A stretch of 64,000 nucleotides of DNA from the NCBI RefSeq assembly GCF_020005365.1, contig NZ_JACNML010000012.1, forward strand, positions 1 through 64,000, given 5' to 3'. Shown here piece by piece: positions 59,734-64,000 of this stretch; the stretch's first letter is position 1, and the number at the start of each line of letters is the position of its first letter. Source of the DNA: Kangiella shandongensis (GTDB taxonomy: Bacteria; Pseudomonadota; Gammaproteobacteria; Enterobacterales; Kangiellaceae). The notes beneath the pieces were generated by a model. That model had not been told where the DNA came from and did not search any database. It was given only the letters and a program-made list of their open reading frames with translations. Made by a program: the position numbers and the translations under genes.

Positions 59734-60261
59734 ATGAAGAAGATAACGAAACAATTAACTCTGATATTGTTGCTGACTTTAGTGATGGTACCGAGTGAAG
59801 CAAAAAAATATCTTTCAAAAGAGCAATTTATCCATCAGGCCTTTTCTTATTTGGAGAAAGGGGTAGAGCCAACAGTGAAAACGCTCTGGCTTAATGATGA
59901 GATACAAGAAAAAATTACAGAAATTCTCGAGCATAGCTATCCAAAGTTGCGCTTACGTTATTGGCAGCATGATGATCAGACGGTGTGGTTTCTAGATGAA
60001 ATCGGAAAGGAGCGTCCGATTAGTTTTGGCATTAGTGTCAAATCGCAACGCATTAATCTTGTTAAAGTGTTGGAGTTTCGCGAAAGCCGCGGTGGTGAAA
60101 TCCATATGCAGGCTTTTACCGAGCAATTTGATCAAATCAAGCTGACGGATGATAACAAGCTGAATAAGCATATTGATGGTATAACTGGCGCAACCATGTC
60201 GGTCAGTGCCATGAAGAAAATAGCTCGTGTTGCGTTAATGTTGGACAAAGAAGTGCGATGA
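59734..60261 (+). CDS. FMN-binding domain protein (RnfG/NosR-like)
   Basis: The 175-residue protein has a signal peptide (LTLILLLTLVMVPSEA) and an FMN-binding domain. The C-terminal GITGATMSVSAMKK contains the T-G-A-T pattern used by ApbE to attach FMN covalently to Thr. It should be a periplasmic electron carrier. ATG 59734 is chosen over a TTG three codons earlier. It ends in ATGA overlap with the PepSY gene, so the two proteins are probably partners. ApbE is not in the window. Confidence 0.8.
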   Translation: MKKITKQLTLILLLTLVMVPSEAKKYLSKEQFIHQAFSYLEKGVEPTVKTLWLNDEIQEKITEILEHSYPKLRLRYWQHDDQTVWFLDEIGKERPISFGISVKSQRINLVKVLEFRESRGGEIHMQAFTEQFDQIKLTDDNKLNKHIDGITGATMSVSAMKKIARVALMLDKEVR

Positions 60262-61022
60262 ACTTAAAGCAGCAGTCTTCACAGAAAAAACGAAAGGGTC
60301 ACTTTAGAAAGTGGCATCGACGTTTTGGTATTGCTGCTTCGGTTTTCCTACTTAATCTGGCAATAACAGGTGTCTTACTAAATCATTATGAAACGTTAAA
60401 TCTCCATAAGTCTTATATCACTTCAAGTTGGCTGTTGGACTGGTATGGAATTAAGTCCCCACAGTCCGTTAATTGTTATGAGTCCAAACAGGCTCGCGCT
60501 TGCCGGATAGGTGAACAACTTTATTTAAACGAAAATTATTGGCAGGACAGTTCGGCTTCTATTCTCCTTTTCCAAGAGTGGCAACAGGAACAGTTACTGG
60601 TCACATCTTCAAGTATTTATTGGCTGACCAACGATCTACAACTTATCGAAGCGCTAGCTTTTTCTGATGAGTTGGGCAGCATGGCAGTCGCTGCCAATAT
60701 TATCAGCAATGAACTGATTGTTGAAACTGAAGAGGGGGACACTTACCGCTTTAATACGGATTTTTTCGGCTGGGAAAAAACTGAAATATTACTGCATGAA
60801 AAGCCGCAGCAAACAGTAGACGTTTCGAATGACGTACAAAAGGACCTTCGCCGTCACTATCGACAGCGGCAAATAACCCATCTACGTTTTATTCAGGACC
60901 TGCACAGTGGAACCCTGTTCGGCTTAAGTGGCAAGATCATAAACGATATAACAGCGCTGATAATTCTTTGGCTAGTGATCAGTGGTTTTGTTACCTGGTA
61001 CCGTCGCAAAAATAAGAGATAA
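60258..61022 (+). CDS. PepSY-type membrane protein
   Basis: The 254-residue protein has one N-terminal helix (FGIAASVFLLNLAITGVLLNHYE) preceded by a basic RKWHRRFG segment, a periplasmic domain and a C-terminal helix (DITALIILWLVISGFVTWYRRK). HRRFG at the start and LHSGTLFG before the last helix are the His-containing positions of PepSY membrane proteins, which likely bind heme and pass electrons. It starts 4 bases inside the FMN-binding gene's end. Together they fit a membrane-to-periplasm ferric reductase, which is inferred. Confidence 0.75.
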   Translation: MNLKQQSSQKKRKGHFRKWHRRFGIAASVFLLNLAITGVLLNHYETLNLHKSYITSSWLLDWYGIKSPQSVNCYESKQARACRIGEQLYLNENYWQDSSASILLFQEWQQEQLLVTSSSIYWLTNDLQLIEALAFSDELGSMAVAANIISNELIVETEEGDTYRFNTDFFGWEKTEILLHEKPQQTVDVSNDVQKDLRRHYRQRQITHLRFIQDLHSGTLFGLSGKIINDITALIILWLVISGFVTWYRRKNKR

Positions 61023-61073
61023 CACCTGTTTCATTTATCTCAATATAGTCACTATTTTATTTAACCTCTCACT

Positions 61074-61429
61074 TCAAAAAAACGCTGCCTGCATTGCTCG
61101 ATTCCGGTAGGTGTTTTTCTCAAACTCATAAACGTTCATGGCTATCGCCTGCACCTCGGGAAATAACTCCGATAGGACTTTAACCACTGACTGTGATAAC
61201 TGTTGCCGCTGCTCAACAGAGCGGCCTTGCATGATATGGGCAAAGACATGCATGAACTGAGGTCTGGCGCCACCCACTAAATAGTTACTCAATGGGTTAA
61301 CGCGAACTTTGATGTCGCAGGGGCAAATAAACCGGATTGAACTGCAGCAGTATGTACTTGCTCTAAAATTGTGTCTTCTGAATGTTGATTGAGTAGTTCT
61401 TTAGAGCAATTAACAATGAAATGGGGCAT
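61074..61429 (-). pseudogene. 5-carboxymethyl-2-hydroxymuconate isomerase-like gene, frameshifted
   Basis: From ATG 61429 the frame reads MPHFIVNCSKELL... to about codon 40, then hits a stop. A second frame takes over near 61316 with DIKVRVNPLSNYLVGG and continues ARPQFMHVFAHIMQGRSVEQR to the stop at 61074. Joined, the two give the about 118 residues and start (Pro after Met) of the tautomerase-fold CHMI family. The length is one base short of a continuous frame, so a single-base deletion near 61316-61322 is likely. The active Pro1 is intact. Confidence 0.7.
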
Positions 61430-61550
61430 AGGTTACCTTTATCCTAATAATCAGATGTTAGTCACGCTGTATTTTGTGCCAATTTGTTTCCGTGGGTATA
61501 GTGAATTATTTAGAGCGAAACCAGCTAAAATTTCATAATGAAAAAGTACA

Positions 61551-61640
61551 AAAAAGCCTGGCAATTGCTTGCCAGGCTCTTGGACGAGAGGTGCATGTCT
61601 CTACCTCTCCGTTCCCCCAATCGTCGTAAGCCGACACATA
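61551..61640 (-). ncRNA. Candidate small RNA with intrinsic terminator
   Basis: On the minus strand, AGCCTGGCAA (61569-61578) pairs with TTGCCAGGCT (61555-61564) around a 4-nt loop and ends in six T residues, a strong terminator. Just before it GAGAGGT (61603-61609) pairs with ACCTCTC (61586-61592). No gene precedes it on this strand, so it probably ends a small untranslated RNA. The promoter is not fixed and the 5' end is a guess. Confidence 0.35.
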
Positions 61641-61726
61641 AGTTGAGATTGCCTTTATTTGAAATCAACAAGTTATACAAATCTACGACACATAAAGTGA
61701 GATTAAACGACATATAACAAGAGATT
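61632..61726. repeat. Three imperfect 19-bp direct repeats, possible transposon end
   Basis: CGACACATAAGTTGAGATT (61632-61650), CGACACATAAAGTGAGATT (61686-61704) and CGACATATAACAAGAGATT (61708-61726) are direct repeats, spaced 54 and 22 bases. Read on the minus strand, the block starts TGTCGTTTAATCTCAC, like the iterated ends of Tn7/Mu/IS21-type elements. No transposase or second end is in the window. Confidence 0.45.
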
Positions 61727-61886
61727 TTAAACTGGCAAATTCCTTGTTAACTTGTTGATTTAAAATACGATATCTAAGGTATCAATATGCCTAATATATG
61801 TCTAGAATTTATTAATATGAGTGATAAGATATTGGTTAAATAGATAAAGTCAGCTCAATGTAAAGCTTTGTGATTGATAATATTGA

Positions 61887-62459
61887 TTGAGCCTTTATGG
61901 ATGGTTGGCAGTAACAAAGGATGAGTATTTGAACTGGAACTTTCTAACACAGGCTGTGATCGCACTTCTAGTTGGGGCAGGTGTATTCTATATCGCAGCT
62001 CCGCATAGCTGGGGAGTCGGTGTATTTATACAAGAACCTATCTATGCCGCTATATCTCTTGGCATTAGTCTTGTCATACTAATCCCCATAGGGTTCTTAC
62101 TTTTTCGAAAGAAGCAAAAATATTTCTTCTCCATGTTTTTCTTCAGCTTTATAGGTATAGCCTTAGTCGTTTATTTTTATCAAGCACCATCTAGATTCAC
62201 GAAGCCACCAGAACCTATTGAAGAGGATATTCTTACAGCTTTATATAAAGCTGGGATGCCACTAAATCTGAATGTAAGCATGGGATATAGGACTAAGAAG
62301 CCCTTTGACATATTTGTTGAGCATAGTTGGACAGCCACTGTTTGGGGAAAAGATCCTTTGAAGCACAAAACATTCACCTTTGTAGAGCGTTTCGGTAAGG
62401 GCGAATTAAAGATCTCCAAAGAAGTAAACTGGTTAGAACTTACTAGAAAGTCGAAATAA
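61887..62459 (+). CDS. Membrane protein of unknown function, start uncertain
   Basis: The frame encodes 190 residues with three helices (AVIALLVGAGVFYIAAP, EPIYAAISLGISLVILIPIGFLLF, MFFFSFIGIALVVYFY) and a soluble C-terminal domain of about 80 residues (PFDIFVEHSWTATVWGKDP). The only available start before the first helix is TTG or an internal TTG, with no clear ribosome-binding site, so the N-terminus may be lost. The family is not recognised. It is followed by a convergent gene. Confidence 0.5.
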   Translation: MSLYGWLAVTKDEYLNWNFLTQAVIALLVGAGVFYIAAPHSWGVGVFIQEPIYAAISLGISLVILIPIGFLLFRKKQKYFFSMFFFSFIGIALVVYFYQAPSRFTKPPEPIEEDILTALYKAGMPLNLNVSMGYRTKKPFDIFVEHSWTATVWGKDPLKHKTFTFVERFGKGELKISKEVNWLELTRKSK

Positions 62460-62501
62460 TCTTATTTCTTGGTAGATTTTGTCAGACTATTTCTCTAGTG
62501 C

Positions 62502-63167
62502 TTACTCTGATAAATACCCCCTTCCAATGAAAAATGACAGTTTTCCATCTTCAATCTTGGAATATACTTTTGTTTTGCTGTCTATATTCATAAAGTTTGA
62601 GTTTAGAGAATTAATAATAGCGAAATCCTCGTTACCATTAACCCTGGTGGTATCTGTAATATTGAACTCAAGTCTACATAAGCTTAATCTACACTCAGCA
62701 TCTGAGAACTGTACATTTTTACTCAATAACTGATCATATGTGCCTGAACTGAACATCTTGCTTTTTATTGTTGATTGTAGGGTTTGGCCATCTTGTGTGA
62801 TAGGTTCATTATTGAACCTTTCAAAAACATCGTCCATTTCCTTTTGAAAATTTTCAGTATCAACTACTGAAGCCAACGCTTCTTCATAATTTTTTGTGCT
62901 TGTTGGAATATTCTGTTGCTCTGCTTTCGGGGATTTTTCTTCTGTAATTTTTTCGTCGGTATTTATATTTGTTTTGTCCGTCTCTGTATTGATTTCAGTA
63001 GTACCTGTCTCTACTTCTGTGTTATTAGTTTGGCGTGAGATATTTAAAGTATTATCGCTATTAGCTATATTTTTTACAGGAACATCAGCATCTGAAAAGT
63101 ACATGCCCGAAAAAAAAGAAAATATTGCTACTGTAACTAGTAATAATATATAGATTATCTTCTTCAT
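62502..63167 (-). CDS. Membrane-anchored protein with Thr/Asn/Glu-rich linker
   Basis: A 221-residue protein. The N-terminal helix (IIYILLLVTVAIFSFFSGMYF) anchors a Thr/Asn/Asp/Glu-rich linker (residues about 30-90) and a C-terminal folded domain. That domain has a C-R-L-S-L-C-R motif (DAECRLSLCRLEF), a Cys pair that could form a disulfide. The domain faces the periplasm. GGAGAAG precedes ATG 63167. A Cys-rich secreted peptide gene lies upstream on the same strand, 48 bases away, with a hairpin between. The function is unknown. Confidence 0.6.
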   Translation of the reverse strand: MKKIIYILLLVTVAIFSFFSGMYFSDADVPVKNIANSDNTLNISRQTNNTEVETGTTEINTETDKTNINTDEKITEEKSPKAEQQNIPTSTKNYEEALASVVDTENFQKEMDDVFERFNNEPITQDGQTLQSTIKSKMFSSGTYDQLLSKNVQFSDAECRLSLCRLEFNITDTTRVNGNEDFAIINSLNSNFMNIDSKTKVYSKIEDGKLSFFIGRGYLSE

Positions 63168-63179
63168 CAACTTCTCCAG

Positions 63180-63209
63180 TGAGTTGGAGAGGGAAGCCTC
63201 TCCAACTCA
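63180..63209. other. 13-bp stem-loop between the peptide gene and its downstream partner
   Basis: TGAGTTGGAGAGG (63180-63192) and CCTCTCCAACTCA (63197-63209) pair perfectly around GAAG. There is no U-tract on the minus strand. It may stabilise the upstream message or limit read-through into the 221-residue gene. Confidence 0.55.
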
Positions 63210-63214
63210 TATTA

Positions 63215-63388
63215 TTATAATGGGTCTAGTTCGTATCTGCAGTTGCCATTGAAACAAATTCTACAAACGCGAGTAGTTTCCGTCTCATAGCATCTAACGT
63301 CAAGTGTATCACCTGCAAAAGTAGGTAATGAAACAAATGAACTCGAGGCTAAAATTACAGATGCTAATAAAGCTTTCAGCTTATTCAT
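63215..63388 (-). CDS. 57-residue secreted Cys-rich peptide
   Basis: This short gene has a strong AGGAGA before ATG 63388. The 57-residue product has a signal peptide (LLASVILASSSFVSLPTFA, predicted cleavage after about residue 25). The mature part has about 32 residues with four Cys (C33, C42, C45, C50) in TRVCRICFNGNC. It could form two disulfides or bind a metal. I do not recognise the family. It is upstream of and on the same strand as a membrane-anchored protein with a similar Cys pair. Confidence 0.6.
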   Translation of the reverse strand: MNKLKALLASVILASSSFVSLPTFAGDTLDVRCYETETTRVCRICFNGNCRYELDPL

Positions 63389-63655
63389 ATTTTCTCCTTC
63401 AAATTTTTATTGTTGACAACAATATTATTGTCTTGGCGCATTTTACTCATCCAAAAATTAATATCAATATATAACTAGCTGAAAATTAAGGCAAAAATGA
63501 TTTTGCTATGATGCATTTCTGCATTAGGTGGATCTCTATGTGAGTAATTTTATTGATATTGATAAAATGGTAATAAGTCTTTTATGTTATTCAGAAAAAA
63601 TTAAAACAATTGTTATTTGTATAGAGAAACTAGTCTAATTGACATTGGAGTATTC

Positions 63656-63991
63656 ATGGGTAAGCTTTATCACTATCAATGTAATAACTGTAAGAATCAA
63701 TTTGAGTTTACCAAAGGCCCAATCATGGCTGGCCACGTTGCTCATTGCCAGGATTGTGGTAAAGAACAATTGCTAGCTCCTGATGATTTGCCTATAGAGT
63801 TGTGGGGGTATCATACGTTTGACTTCGAGTGGGGGCCTGAGCTGAGTGATAACGAAAGTAAACTGATTACTGCTATTACAGGGGCTTGCTCCTGCGGTGG
63901 CTGTTTTTCACTTAAGGCATCTCCTCGATGCCCTAAGTGTCATTCGTTGGATGTAACGAAGGATGAAAGCCTAGAGATACTTATTGATTAG
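63656..63991 (+). CDS. Zinc-ribbon protein
   Basis: A 111-residue soluble protein with three Cys pairs: CNNCKNQFEF (zinc ribbon half), AHCQDCGKEQL (second half) and CSCGGCF with CPKCHSLD at the end (a second ribbon). It probably binds two zinc ions. TTGGAG precedes ATG 63656; the longer frame starting 13 codons upstream lacks support. The partner or target is unknown. The stop is ten bases before the window end. Confidence 0.65.
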   Translation: MGKLYHYQCNNCKNQFEFTKGPIMAGHVAHCQDCGKEQLLAPDDLPIELWGYHTFDFEWGPELSDNESKLITAITGACSCGGCFSLKASPRCPKCHSLDVTKDESLEILID

Positions 63992-64000
63992 AGTACACAT

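Larger units (their letters stand above)
61430..61886. other. Intergenic region with a candidate sRNA and iterated repeats
   Basis: No protein gene is supported. It contains a terminator hairpin with a preceding stem-loop (61551-61640) and three related 19-bp direct repeats (61632-61726). The rest is AT-rich. Confidence 0.5.

Noticed and set aside
61525-61713. 62-codon minus-strand frame across the sRNA candidate
   Set aside because: It crosses a strong terminator hairpin and repeat sequences, and has no ribosome-binding site.
1-64000. CRISPR arrays, tRNA or rRNA genes
   Set aside because: No regular direct-repeat array with spacers and no cloverleaf or rRNA segment was recognised on reading both strands. 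A tRNA scan was not possible here.

Overview
This window looks like chromosome from a free-living, aerobic, probably marine gammaproteobacterium. The gene set includes long-type gshA, putP, rdgC, slyX, fumC, fklB, Fe-type sodB, a DUF6279 lipoprotein and an alpha/beta-fused E1 dehydrogenase. Many genes encode secreted peptidases. Kangiella or a close relative is my best guess; this rests on family recollection, not on a search. No rRNA, tRNA or CRISPR array was seen.

Layout. 1-127 is the right end of an IS3-family element. 0.2-9.3 kb holds an ankyrin protein, a secreted trypsin-like protease, gshA, putP-GNAT, a universal stress protein behind an Fnr/Anr-type site, and a PafA-like phosphatase lipoprotein. 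9.3-10.8 kb is a satD-DUF3307 pair behind a regular operator array. 10.8-17.2 kb holds a DUF6279 lipoprotein, a lipoprotein fused to a pilin domain, fklB, and rdgC coupled to a conserved gene of unclear function. 17.2-18.8 kb is a small plastic zone: palindromic repeats, an internally deleted GIY-YIG gene, a YchJ-like gene and an intact IS1595-type element with an 8-bp target duplication. 18.8-25.7 kb holds an ABC-2 exporter, slyX, fumC and a secreted-protein/M14 carboxypeptidase pair. 25.7-38.9 kb holds an EamA transporter, a flavoprotein, a pitrilysin-like M16 protease, an M90 peptidase, an OPT transporter, a 5'-nucleotidase lipoprotein and the fused E1. 39.1-41.7 kb is a transsulfuration cluster. 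41.8-52.4 kb holds a membrane-anchored XRE regulator, a two-gene split of a spermidine synthase-like protein, sodB, a K+ channel, a TonB receptor behind a Fur-like site, a DUF2157/GDYXXLXY operon, and a DODA dioxygenase/DoxX pair divergent from a LysR regulator.

The accessory part is 52.4-64 kb. It starts with a three-gene unit: a peptidoglycan-binding CHAP/NlpC-like hydrolase followed by two large, mutually related proteins I cannot assign. Next is a porin / FMN-binding / PepSY operon with an Fnr-type and a Fur-type site upstream, which suggests periplasmic ferric reduction. After that come a frameshifted CHMI-like gene, a candidate small RNA, iterated repeats resembling a transposon end, and small membrane or secreted proteins, including a 57-codon Cys-rich secreted peptide.

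The best candidates for undescribed biology are the 53.7-58.2 kb unit, the six-half-site operator array at 9.3 kb, the lipoprotein-pilin fusion at 11.9-14.0 kb and the Fnr/Fur-controlled operon at 58.4-61.0 kb.
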